Of a stretch of DNA of 14,879 nt, positions 1 through 6,342 are shown piece after piece (within the stretch, counting starts at the first letter, position 1; each line of letters starts with the position of its first letter). A program made the position numbers and the translations under genes. The stretch covers positions 1-14,879 of the forward strand of contig JAAYZP010000536.1 of assembly GCA_012514785.1 (NCBI GenBank), in the 5' to 3' direction. This DNA comes from Propionibacterium sp. (GTDB lineage: Bacteria; Actinomycetota; Actinomycetes; Propionibacteriales; Propionibacteriaceae). A model generated the notes under the pieces. The model was not told where the DNA came from and made no database searches. It worked only from the letters and a program-made list of their open reading frames with translations.

Positions 1-2
1 AG

Positions 3-425
3 AAGGACCTGTTCAAGACCTCCGGCGGCAAGTACGTCTCGCCGCAGCGGGTCGAGGCCGCGATCACGGCCAACATCCCGTACGTGTCCCAGGCGATCGC
101 CGTCGGCGACGGCGAGAAGTTCGTCTCGGCGCTGGTCGTGATGGATCCGGCGCTGCTGCTGAAGTGGGCCGAGAAGCGCGGGATGGGCAGCCTCACGTAC
201 GAGGAGCTCAGCCAGCGGCCCGAGATCTACGCCTCCGTCGAACGCCAGATGGAGCGCGTCAACGCCCGGCTGGAGCGTTGGGAGACCGTGAAGAAGTTCG
301 CCGTCCTCGATCACGAGCTGACGGTCGAGAGCGGCGGCACGACGGCCAACATGAAGATCCGCCGCGCGGTGGTCTCGCAGCAGTATCAGCACCACGTCGA
401 CTCGTTCTACCCGAAGGAAGACTGA
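3..425 (+). CDS. Long-chain acyl-CoA synthetase (AMP-forming), C-terminal part only
   Basis: This is the 3' end of an AMP-forming acyl-CoA synthetase (FadD15/long-chain type); the start lies before the window. The enzyme activates free fatty acids with ATP to acyl-AMP and then acyl-CoA. The visible 140 residues are the mobile C-terminal subdomain. They open with the hinge-region signature KDLFKTSGGKYVSP (A8-type motif) and, about 20 residues before the end, carry the lysine of ANMKIRRAVV that matches the A10 catalytic lysine of the adenylation step. The frame is open from base 3 to the TGA at 423-425. The next gene, an acyl-CoA thioesterase, begins 2 bases after the stop, so the two are probably co-transcribed and act on the same acyl-CoA pool. 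Family assignment is strong; chain-length preference cannot be read. Confidence 0.9.
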   Translation, partial: KDLFKTSGGKYVSPQRVEAAITANIPYVSQAIAVGDGEKFVSALVVMDPALLLKWAEKRGMGSLTYEELSQRPEIYASVERQMERVNARLERWETVKKFAVLDHELTVESGGTTANMKIRRAVVSQQYQHHVDSFYPKED

Positions 426-427
426 CC

Positions 428-1258
428 TTGGCCGACGTGCGCATCCCCCTGCGCTGGTCCGACATGGACGCGCAGGGGCACGTCAACAACGCCCGGGTGG
501 CCGACTACCTGCAGGAGGCGCGTGTCCACCTGTTCCGCGACTCGGGGCTGCTGGAGCACGGCGTCGTCGTCGCGGGGCAGCAGGTGCAGTTCAAGAAGGC
601 GATCGACTACTCCGAGACGCCGCTCGACGTGGAACTCGGGGTCACGAGGTTGGGCGGCGCCCGCGTCGAGGTGGGTTACGTGCTGCGCCAGGGCGGCGTC
701 GTGGTGGCCGACGCCCGCACGATGCTGACGGCTTTCGACTTCGACGAGCAGCGCCCTACCCGGCTCACCCCCGGGATGCGCGAGCACCTGGAGCAGCAGC
801 GGGTCGAGATGGAGCCGTTCACGACGCTCACCGCCCCGGCGCTCGAGGGCCGTGGCACGGCGACGCTGCACCACCCCCGCTGGACCGACCTGGACCGCTA
901 CGCCCACGTCAACAACGTGCTCGTCTTCGAGTACCTGCAGCAGGCCCGCATCGAGGTATCCCCGCAGTGGGACCCGCTGATGGCGCGCACCGGCTCGGGC
1001 GAGAGCAAGTACCTGTGGCTGGTGGTGCGCCAGGACGTCGACTACGTCGCGCAGATCGACCACGGTTTCGAGCCGTTGACGGTGCACACCGCCCCCGTGA
1101 AGCTGGGGAGGACGTCGATCACGACGGCCGCGGAGATCACCGCGCCGGACGGCACGCTCGCGGCCCGCGGGCGGACGATCGTCGTGTGCGCCGGGCTCGA
1201 CGGCAAGCCGGTCGAGTTGCCGAACCGCGCGAAGCTGGAGCCGCTCGTCGTCGGCTAG
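428..1258 (+). CDS. Acyl-CoA thioesterase with two hotdog domains
   Basis: This is a 276-residue protein made of two 4HBT hotdog domains in tandem. The first carries WSDMDAQGHVNNARV (residues 10-24, with D12, D14 and H18) and the second WTDLDRYAHVNNVLV (from residue 152, with D154, D156 and H160). Both keep the D-x-D...HVNN pattern of 4-hydroxybenzoyl-CoA-type thioesterases, so each half could be catalytic or help form a pseudo-dimer. The expected role is hydrolysis of acyl-CoA to acid plus CoA in the cytoplasm. I chose the TTG at 428 because a GGAAG ribosome-binding site lies just upstream, inside the end of the synthetase gene, and conserved sequence begins within a few residues; GTG at 437 is the alternative. 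The open frame continues upstream to 164, but that part is a shadow of the synthetase gene. The end faces the next, convergent gene 9 bases away. Substrate unknown. Confidence 0.88.
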   Translation: MADVRIPLRWSDMDAQGHVNNARVADYLQEARVHLFRDSGLLEHGVVVAGQQVQFKKAIDYSETPLDVELGVTRLGGARVEVGYVLRQGGVVVADARTMLTAFDFDEQRPTRLTPGMREHLEQQRVEMEPFTTLTAPALEGRGTATLHHPRWTDLDRYAHVNNVLVFEYLQQARIEVSPQWDPLMARTGSGESKYLWLVVRQDVDYVAQIDHGFEPLTVHTAPVKLGRTSITTAAEITAPDGTLAARGRTIVVCAGLDGKPVELPNRAKLEPLVVG

Positions 1259-1267
1259 TTCCGGGGC

Positions 1268-1909
1268 TCAGCGCACGGTGCGTTGCAGGAAGCCGAGTGT
1301 GCGCTCCCAGGCGACGCCGGCCGCGGTGAGATCGAATCGATCCTCCCGCTGCTGGTTGGCGAAGCCGTGCAGCGCGTCGAAGTCGAACACCTCGATCTCC
1401 AGGTTGCCGCGTGCCGCCATCGCCAGCCGGAACCGTTCAGCCGGCCGGATGCCGTCCTCCTCGTCGTCGGCGCCCTGTTGGAACAGGACGGGCACGTCGA
1501 CGACGGTGTCCTCGCGGAGCGGTTTGCCGTAGTGGGCGACGATGCCCGCCACGCCGTCGTGGGTGGCGGCGTACTCCAGGGCGAGCGAGACCCCCATCGA
1601 GAATCCGACCAGGCCCACCTTCGGGCTGCCCTCCGCGCGCGCCTTGCGGACGGCGTCGTCGATGATCGCCAGCGCTCCGGGGGTGTCGCGGTAACGCTCG
1701 TAGAGCATCATCAACGCGTGGTCGGGGCTCGTGGTGGAGCGGCCGCCGTGGAAGTCCGGCAGCGCGACGCGGTAGCCCTCGCCTGCCAGACGGATGCCGT
1801 AGTGCGCGAGGTAGGGCAGGCGCCCCATGTAGTCGTGAAGCAGGATCACCAGCGGTGCGCCGACGGGCCCCGTCCAGGCGGTGTCCGCGTCGCCCGTCTC
1901 GATCGCCAT
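1268..1909 (-). CDS. Dienelactone hydrolase family alpha/beta-hydrolase
   Basis: A 213-residue cytoplasmic alpha/beta-hydrolase of the dienelactone hydrolase (DLH) type. The early strand-loop VILLHDYMG (residues 21-29) is the oxyanion region, GFSMG (102-106) is the nucleophile elbow with Ser104, the acid is Asp148 or Asp149 in QQGADDEED, and the base is His181 in DALHGFAN. Classical DLH uses cysteine in the elbow (GYCxGG); this one has serine, so esterase or lipase-like hydrolysis is as likely as true dienelactone cleavage. The start at 1909 is fixed by a perfect AGGAGG (cctcct on the plus strand, 1915-1920) 5 bases upstream; the frame stays open further upstream but that stretch is not protein-like. 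It diverges from the Sir2 gene across a 59-base gap. The substrate cannot be inferred. Confidence 0.85.
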   Translation of the reverse strand: MAIETGDADTAWTGPVGAPLVILLHDYMGRLPYLAHYGIRLAGEGYRVALPDFHGGRSTTSPDHALMMLYERYRDTPGALAIIDDAVRKARAEGSPKVGLVGFSMGVSLALEYAATHDGVAGIVAHYGKPLREDTVVDVPVLFQQGADDEEDGIRPAERFRLAMAARGNLEIEVFDFDALHGFANQQREDRFDLTAAGVAWERTLGFLQRTVR

Positions 1910-1968
1910 CCGGGCCTCCTTCCGTCCCCGGCCAGTCAACCAGAACCGGCGGCTGCAAGGATGGGGAC

Positions 1969-2676
1969 ATGGCTCGGATTGTGATTTTGACTGGTGCTGG
2001 CATCTCTGCGGAGTCGGGTATCCGGACGTTCCGCGCGGCGGACGGACTGTGGGAGAACCATCGGGTGGAGGACGTGGCCACGCCCGAGGCGTTCCGGCGG
2101 GACCCGTCGCTGGTGTACCGCTTCTACAACCTGCGCCGCGAGCAACTTCTCTCCGACGAGGTGGCCGCCAACGCCGCACACGAGGCGCTCGCGCGGCTGG
2201 AGGACGCGTTCCCCGGCGAGGTGCTCGTCGTGACGCAGAACATCGACGACCTCCACGAACGCGGCGGCTCGGAGAACGTCATCCACATGCACGGTGAGCT
2301 GCTGCAGTCGTGGTGCCTCGCGTGCGACGGGCGCACCGAGACGCTGGGTGCGGTGGATGCCGGCAGCGCCTGCGCCGGGTGCGGCGTCGTCGGCAGGATG
2401 CGGCCCGACATCGTCTGGTTCGGGGAGATCCCGTACGCGATGGAACGGATCGAGGAGGCGCTGACGGGCTGCAGGATCTTCGCCGCCATCGGCACCTCCG
2501 GCAACGTCTACCCGGCCGCGGGTTTCGTGCGGTTCGCCGACTCCGTCGGCGCGCACACCGTCGAGCTCAACCTGGAGGCGTCTCTGGTGCACTCCGCTTT
2601 CGCCGAGGTGCGGCAGGGCCCGGCCACCGAGGTCGTGCCGCAGTGGGTCGACGAGGTGATCGCCGCTGGGCGCTGA
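1969..2676 (+). CDS. cobB: NAD-dependent protein deacylase, Sir2 family (CobB/SIRT5-like)
   Basis: A 235-residue sirtuin that removes acyl groups from protein lysines using NAD, giving nicotinamide and O-acyl-ADP-ribose. Visible motifs in order are GAGISAESGIRTFR (residues 9-22, NAD binding), TQNIDDLHERGG (89-100), HMHG (106-109, catalytic His108), and a zinc site from C116, C119, C135 and C138. Residues 53-56 read YNLR. In class III sirtuins (SIRT5, E. coli CobB) a Y-x-x-R pair at this place binds the carboxylate of succinyl- or malonyl-lysine, so desuccinylase activity is likely alongside deacetylation. ATG at 1969 was chosen because AAGGA (1957-1961) sits 7 bases upstream and the NAD motif follows almost directly. 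Length matches short bacterial CobB forms. It diverges from the hydrolase gene and probably has its own promoter in the 59-base gap. Confidence 0.92.
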   Translation: MARIVILTGAGISAESGIRTFRAADGLWENHRVEDVATPEAFRRDPSLVYRFYNLRREQLLSDEVAANAAHEALARLEDAFPGEVLVVTQNIDDLHERGGSENVIHMHGELLQSWCLACDGRTETLGAVDAGSACAGCGVVGRMRPDIVWFGEIPYAMERIEEALTGCRIFAAIGTSGNVYPAAGFVRFADSVGAHTVELNLEASLVHSAFAEVRQGPATEVVPQWVDEVIAAGR

Positions 2677-2837
2677 CCCGGGCCGGGCATAGGCTAGTTG
2701 TGCCGTGATGCTGCCGCGTAGGTCTCCCCGGCCTGCCCTGCGGCGGCCGCACCTCTAGGCAGGTGCAACGTGTGCGTCGACGTCGCCGCGTTCGAGGCAT
2801 TCGCTGGCTGGCGTCCCCTGCCCCCCCCGACAGCGCG
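2677..2837. other. Intergenic gap of about 160 bases with a possible promoter and 17-codon leader-like frame
   Basis: The gap lies between two convergent genes. On the plus strand TAGGCT (2690-2695) fits the actinobacterial -10 pattern TANNNT, but I see no -35 hexamer. It is followed about ten bases later by GTG-ATG and a short arginine-rich frame (2705-2758, 17 codons then TAG). No plus-strand gene follows that such a leader could control, so it may be a remnant or chance. A run of eight C at 2821-2828 lies just past the end of the exonuclease gene and outside any coding region. I see no clear rho-independent terminator for either convergent gene. Confidence 0.25.
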
Positions 2838-3521
2838 CTACCGGACGATCACCTGCTTTAGCGTGCGCTGCCCCATCTCCGCGGTGAGCGCCAGGTAGAG
2901 CTCGGCGCAGGCCAACGCGTCGGTGAGCGCGAGGTGCGCGCGGTAACGGGGGAGCCCGAACTGGGCGCGCAGTGCCGACAGCCGCAGCCGGCCGCGGGGG
3001 ATGTCGTCGTCGCCCTGCATCAGGAAGTCGCTGCCCAGCGCCAGGGTGTCGACGGCGGCGAACAGCGGTTTCGCGCCGAACACGTTCTGGCAGGCGCGGG
3101 AGAGGAAACGGATCTCGATCGCGGCATGGTGCGCGAGCAGCACCCGCCCCCGCAGCGCCGCCAGGGTCTGCGTCAGCGCCTCGGTGAGGGGGAGCCCGGC
3201 CGCGACCTGGTCGTCGGTGAGCCCGTGCACCGTCGCGCTGTGGCCCACACCCTCCACCGTCTTGGGCCTAACCAGCAGCTCCCGGCCGCCCGCGATGGGG
3301 ATGCTGTGGCCGTCGACGGGGATGAATCCGATGCTGACGATGCGGTCGACGGCGGGGTCGAGGCCTGTGGTCTCCAGGTCGACGGCGAGCATCGGCAGCT
3401 CTCTGAGCGGCGTGTCGAGCGCGGGGAACGGCTCGGCGAGGTAGTCGTGCACCGGGCCCTCGGGTGCGCGCGACAGGTAGTCGGTGCGGAGGCGGTTGTG
3501 GCGTTTACGGAAGATCGACAT
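2838..3521 (-). CDS. DEDD-family 3'-5' exonuclease (DnaQ-like)
   Basis: A 227-residue RNase T/DnaQ-fold exonuclease expected to remove nucleotides from 3' ends using two metal ions. Exo I is AVDLETTGLD (D48, E50), Exo II lies in LLAHHAAIEIRFL (128-140), and Exo III is YRAHLALTDA (H196, D201), giving a DEDDh-type site. At the Exo II metal position the usual aspartate is glutamate (E136). I believe this is normal in the subgroup paired with DUF294 proteins, but I could not align it here. The first 40 residues are a basic extension (MSIFRKRHNRLR...). The start is 1 base after the stop of the upstream DUF294 gene, implying co-transcription and translational coupling. This exonuclease/DUF294 pairing recurs in many bacteria, often near acetate-type solute symporters; no symporter is seen here. 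It is probably not the replicative proofreading subunit. Confidence 0.85.
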   Translation of the reverse strand: MSIFRKRHNRLRTDYLSRAPEGPVHDYLAEPFPALDTPLRELPMLAVDLETTGLDPAVDRIVSIGFIPVDGHSIPIAGGRELLVRPKTVEGVGHSATVHGLTDDQVAAGLPLTEALTQTLAALRGRVLLAHHAAIEIRFLSRACQNVFGAKPLFAAVDTLALGSDFLMQGDDDIPRGRLRLSALRAQFGLPRYRAHLALTDALACAELYLALTAEMGQRTLKQVIVR

Positions 3522-3522
3522 G

Positions 3523-5367
3523 TCAGTTCATCAGGTGGGTCTGCCACTGGTACTGCAGGTTGGACTGTGCCTGGCGCACGACGGTGAAGGCGTCGCGGAG
3601 GTGCCGACGTTCCGTCGGGCTGAGCGATTCGGGGTCGAGGAAGTTGTCTGCCTGCTGGCCGCGCTCGAAGAGGGAGGCCTGGTGCCGCAGCCGGAGGTAG
3701 CTGATGAACGTGAACGCGTCGGCGAGGTCGGCGGCGTGGTCGTCGCTCATCCGGCCGCGGCTGCGGAGCGCCTCGATCCGGGTCAGCGTGCCGGGCTCGG
3801 TGATGCCGTTGGCCAGCGCCTGGACGCGCACCAACTCGATGATCGCGTGCAGCCCGCCCGACTTGATGTCGAACTGGTCCTTGTGCTGCCCGGAGTTCTC
3901 CAGGACGAAGCCGCGGAAGAACGACAGCGGCGGCTCCCGGCGCACCGCCATCGCCGCCATGTGCCCGAGGAAGCGGCTGGCGCGCTGCGCCCCGCCGAAG
4001 ACGACGTGCACCAGGCGCTCGAAGAGCGTGAAGTCGCCGTGCGTGGGGCGGGCGTCGAAGAAGATCTGCGCGTGCAGCACCGCGTTGGACTCCGGCTCGT
4101 TGACCCACTGCACGAACTGGCGCTTCCACGCGCTCTCGCGCAGCTGCCACTTCGTCGCCATCGCGTCCCCGGGGCAGCGCTTGAACCCGGAAAGCTCCAG
4201 GCCGTCGACGACGCGCTCCGCCATCTCGCGGTACCAACTGAGGTCCGTGGCGTCGTCGGAGATGATCATGGCGTGGTCCTGGTCGGAGGCCAGCCCGAGC
4301 TCCCGCCGCGCCTGCGACCCCAGGGAGACCCAGCAGTAGGGGTGCGGCGCGGGGCCGAGTTCCTTCTCCGCGATCGTGATGAGCTGCGACGTGATGGCGT
4401 CGGCCACGGCGGTGAGCACGTGGGTGGCGTCCTCGGCGTCGGCGCCCTGCGCGAGGAGCTGGGCGGCGATCCGCGGCGCGCGGTGCGCGATCTCGGCCAC
4501 GCCGTCGGCCGTCGTCTTCTTCGAGATGTCGCCGACGATGAACACCGGGTTGGCCGTCTCCAGCCGCATGAGGTCGCCGGCGGAGACGAGGCCGATCGCC
4601 TTGCCGTCGCGCACCACAGGCAGGTGGTGGACATGCCTGGAGGTCATGATGATGAGCAGCTCGAAGGCCTTCATCTCCGGGGACACGGTCAGGGGGCCGT
4701 GCGTCATCACGGTGGAGACCAGCTCGGTGTTGGGCACGCCCTCGAGCACGACGCGCGAGCGCAGGTCCCGGTCCGTGAGGATGCCGACGAGCTGCTCGCC
4801 CTCGTTGATCAGCAGCGCGGAGACCCGCTCGCGCGTCATGATCTCCGCAGCCTCCCGGATGGTGATCGTTGGTTCGGCGGCGATGGGCTCCCGGCTGACC
4901 ATGTCGATGGCGTCGAGGCGGAGGATCGGGGTGTCCACGCGCTGTAGCTCCTGCGCGGCCTTGCGCAGGCTGCCCTTCTGACGCGGGGCGTAGAAGTCGT
5001 GCATCACCTGGGAACTCGCGTACATCTCCGCGAAGACGCGCCCCGGGAGGACGAGCGCCAGGGTGTCCTCGATGGCGGTGGCCCGGTAGCGCGACGGCAG
5101 CCGGGTGAGCACCGACGACGTGCCGAACGAATCGCCGGGTTCGTCGCGGTCCACGAGTCCCTCGTTCATCTCGACGATGTCCACTGCCCCGGAGCGGATG
5201 ATGTAGAGCGAGTTGTTGGGGGCGCCCGCCTCGATGATGACCGTGCCTCGGCGGAAGTAGCGCAGCTGGGCCTCCTTGGCGATGGTGATCCGCTCCGAGC
5301 CGAGCATGTCGCTGAACGGCGCGTGCTCGGCCAGAAAGTCAACTACTTCGGCGACTTCGATGTCCAT
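3523..5367 (-). CDS. cNMP-binding, CBS-pair, DUF294 nucleotidyltransferase-like signalling protein
   Basis: A 614-residue soluble regulator with four modules: a cyclic-nucleotide-binding beta-barrel (about residues 10-125, including the GTVIIEAG and SLYIIRSGAVDI strands and the GDSFG turn), two CBS domains (about 153-212 and 216-272) that usually bind adenine nucleotides, the DUF294 nucleotidyltransferase-like domain (about 290-440) and the DUF294 C-terminal helical domain (about 450-610). The transferase signature GSQARRELGLASDQDHA (from residue 350) resembles that of GlnD uridylyltransferases, with the D-x-D at 362-364 intact, so nucleotidyl transfer is conceivable; no substrate is known. 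ATG at 5367 is preferred because the cNMP domain begins at once and a -10 box lies 6 bases upstream; the longer open frame to 5529 is not conserved-looking. The exonuclease gene follows by 1 base. Confidence 0.88.
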   Translation of the reverse strand: MDIEVAEVVDFLAEHAPFSDMLGSERITIAKEAQLRYFRRGTVIIEAGAPNNSLYIIRSGAVDIVEMNEGLVDRDEPGDSFGTSSVLTRLPSRYRATAIEDTLALVLPGRVFAEMYASSQVMHDFYAPRQKGSLRKAAQELQRVDTPILRLDAIDMVSREPIAAEPTITIREAAEIMTRERVSALLINEGEQLVGILTDRDLRSRVVLEGVPNTELVSTVMTHGPLTVSPEMKAFELLIIMTSRHVHHLPVVRDGKAIGLVSAGDLMRLETANPVFIVGDISKKTTADGVAEIAHRAPRIAAQLLAQGADAEDATHVLTAVADAITSQLITIAEKELGPAPHPYCWVSLGSQARRELGLASDQDHAMIISDDATDLSWYREMAERVVDGLELSGFKRCPGDAMATKWQLRESAWKRQFVQWVNEPESNAVLHAQIFFDARPTHGDFTLFERLVHVVFGGAQRASRFLGHMAAMAVRREPPLSFFRGFVLENSGQHKDQFDIKSGGLHAIIELVRVQALANGITEPGTLTRIEALRSRGRMSDDHAADLADAFTFISYLRLRHQASLFERGQQADNFLDPESLSPTERRHLRDAFTVVRQAQSNLQYQWQTHLMN

Positions 5368-5373
5368 GGCCCC

Positions 5374-5379
5374 ATAGTA
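5374..5379 (-). promoter_or_regulatory. -10 box giving a probable leaderless DUF294 mRNA
   Basis: TACTAT on the minus strand is followed by six bases (ggggcc) and then the ATG of the DUF294 protein at 5367. This spacing puts the transcription start at or next to the A of the ATG. No good Shine-Dalgarno sequence separates them. Leaderless transcripts with this geometry are common in actinobacteria. No convincing -35 is visible at 16-18 bases. Confidence 0.5.
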
Positions 5380-5436
5380 GGGACCACTAGGCGTTCCTCG
5401 TGGGGATCGGGGCGGTTCGCCTCCGTTCGTCGGTTC

Positions 5437-5494
5437 GCCTGGCTGATGTAAAGGTGCCTGGCGTATAAGCCAGGCGTCGTTGATTTGGCCAGGC
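5437..5494. repeat. Four-box symmetric repeat (GCCTGGC x2, then GCCAGGC x2)
   Basis: Four identical 7-bp boxes lie at 5437-5443 and 5456-5462 (GCCTGGC) and at 5469-5475 and 5488-5494 (its complement GCCAGGC). The inner pair forms a perfect 7-bp inverted repeat around the loop GTATAA. The outer boxes lie 19 bp outside on each side, so all four share one centre of symmetry near 5465.5, while the 12-bp spacers do not match. It sits between the divergent DUF294 and TSUP genes, about 70 bases upstream of the DUF294 start. It is not at a gene end, so a terminator is unlikely; a binding site for two dimers or a tetramer is the better guess. Confidence 0.6.
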
Positions 5495-5535
5495 GGCCTT
5501 CGTCCCGGCGCGTCATCCGAGCGCGCCATGTTGGA

Positions 5536-5541
5536 TAGTCT
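5536..5541 (+). promoter_or_regulatory. Candidate -10 box of the TSUP-dehydrogenase-kinase unit
   Basis: TAGTCT fits TANNNT and would place the transcription start near 5548, directly before the perfect palindrome at 5550-5565. No recognisable -35 is seen 16-18 bases upstream. If correct, a repressor on the palindrome would block at the first transcribed bases. Confidence 0.35.
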
Positions 5542-5549
5542 GCGGAAAG

Positions 5550-5565
5550 TGTTGACTAGTCAACA
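5550..5565. promoter_or_regulatory. Perfect 16-bp operator-like palindrome
   Basis: TGTTGACTAGTCAACA is a perfect inverted repeat with no central spacer. It lies 31 bases upstream of the TSUP start codon and just downstream of a candidate -10 box. Size and form fit a dimeric helix-turn-helix repressor (GntR, LacI or ROK types are all possible). A degenerate copy with the same TGTT...CAACA span occurs before the aldolase gene at 8471-8486. No regulator gene is present in the window. Confidence 0.6.
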
Positions 5566-5596
5566 TCGCCTGTGGTGTGCTGTGTAGGGAGGTCCC

Positions 5597-6328
5597 ATGT
5601 CGATTGCGTTCACCGCGGTGATCGTGGGCGCTGCGGTGATGTTCGGTGCGGCCACGCAGCGCTTGACCGGCATGGGGTTCGCACTGGTGGCCGCGCCCGC
5701 GCTCGTGCTCGTCCTCGGCGCCGGCACGGGCGTGCCGCTGATCCAGGTGCTGAGCTTCTTCGTCTCGTTCTCCGTGCTCGTCTTCGTGATCCGCGACGTC
5801 GCCTGGACCAAGGCGCTCCTGCTGATGGTGCCCGCCGCCCTCGGCATCGTGCCCGGCTGGTGGCTGTCCAACCACGTCCCCTCCGCCTGGCTGCTGATCA
5901 TCATCGGCCTCCTCGTGATCGCCGCGATCCTCGCCATGCTCGCCGACGAGCGCGCGCGGGTGTTCAAGGGGTCGCCGGGGATGGCTGCCGCCGGCTTCCT
6001 CTCCGGATTCATGAATGTCACCGCCGGCGTCGGCGGCCCCGCGATCGTGCTCTACAAGCTCTCCAACGCCTGGCCCCACAAGCAGTTCGTCGCGACGGTG
6101 CAGGTCTACTTCATGGCCCTCAACACGGGCTCGCTCATCGCCCACGGCCTGCCGACGCTGCCGATGCCCGTGTGGATCACCGCGTTCGCCGCGCTGGCGA
6201 CGGGCATCGTCGTCGGGCATTCCGCCTCGGCCAAGGTGCCCGCCCGGGTGGCGAGCCGACTCGTCGTCCTCGTCGCGCTCGTCGGCTCGCTGGCCACCAT
6301 CCTCCAAGGCCTCATCCAGCTCAACTAG
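5597..6328 (+). CDS. TauE/SafE (TSUP) family membrane exporter, probable DHPS/sulfonate exporter
   Basis: A 243-residue, strongly hydrophobic protein with about seven to eight membrane segments and the two inverted TSUP repeats. The first carries TQRLTGMGFALVAAPALV (residues 20-37) and the second NVTAGVGGPAIVLY (140-153, with the family's GVGGP). TSUP proteins export sulfonates and other small organosulfur anions from the cytoplasm. Here the neighbours build a sulfoglycolysis pathway whose three-carbon end product (DHPS or sulfolactate) must leave the cell, so export of that product is the natural role; this is inference from context. A strong GGGAGG (5587-5592) precedes the ATG. It is the first gene of a three-gene unit, 14 bases before the dehydrogenase, and lies behind the 16-bp palindrome. 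Confidence 0.85.
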   Translation: MSIAFTAVIVGAAVMFGAATQRLTGMGFALVAAPALVLVLGAGTGVPLIQVLSFFVSFSVLVFVIRDVAWTKALLLMVPAALGIVPGWWLSNHVPSAWLLIIIGLLVIAAILAMLADERARVFKGSPGMAAAGFLSGFMNVTAGVGGPAIVLYKLSNAWPHKQFVATVQVYFMALNTGSLIAHGLPTLPMPVWITAFAALATGIVVGHSASAKVPARVASRLVVLVALVGSLATILQGLIQLN

Positions 6329-6342
6329 ACAAGGAACAGTCC

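Noticed and set aside
1935..1941. AGTCAAC half-site near the Sir2 start and another at 5337-5343 as extra operators
   Set aside because: Both are single 7-bp half-sites without the opposing arm, one inside a coding region; expected by chance.
2705..2758. Short Arg-rich frame as an attenuation leader peptide
   Set aside because: No plus-strand gene follows for it to control (the next gene is convergent), and no -35 or terminator/antiterminator pair is visible.
2821..2828. Run of eight C as a possible frameshift site
   Set aside because: It lies outside the exonuclease frame, which ends at 2838 with an intact family-length protein.
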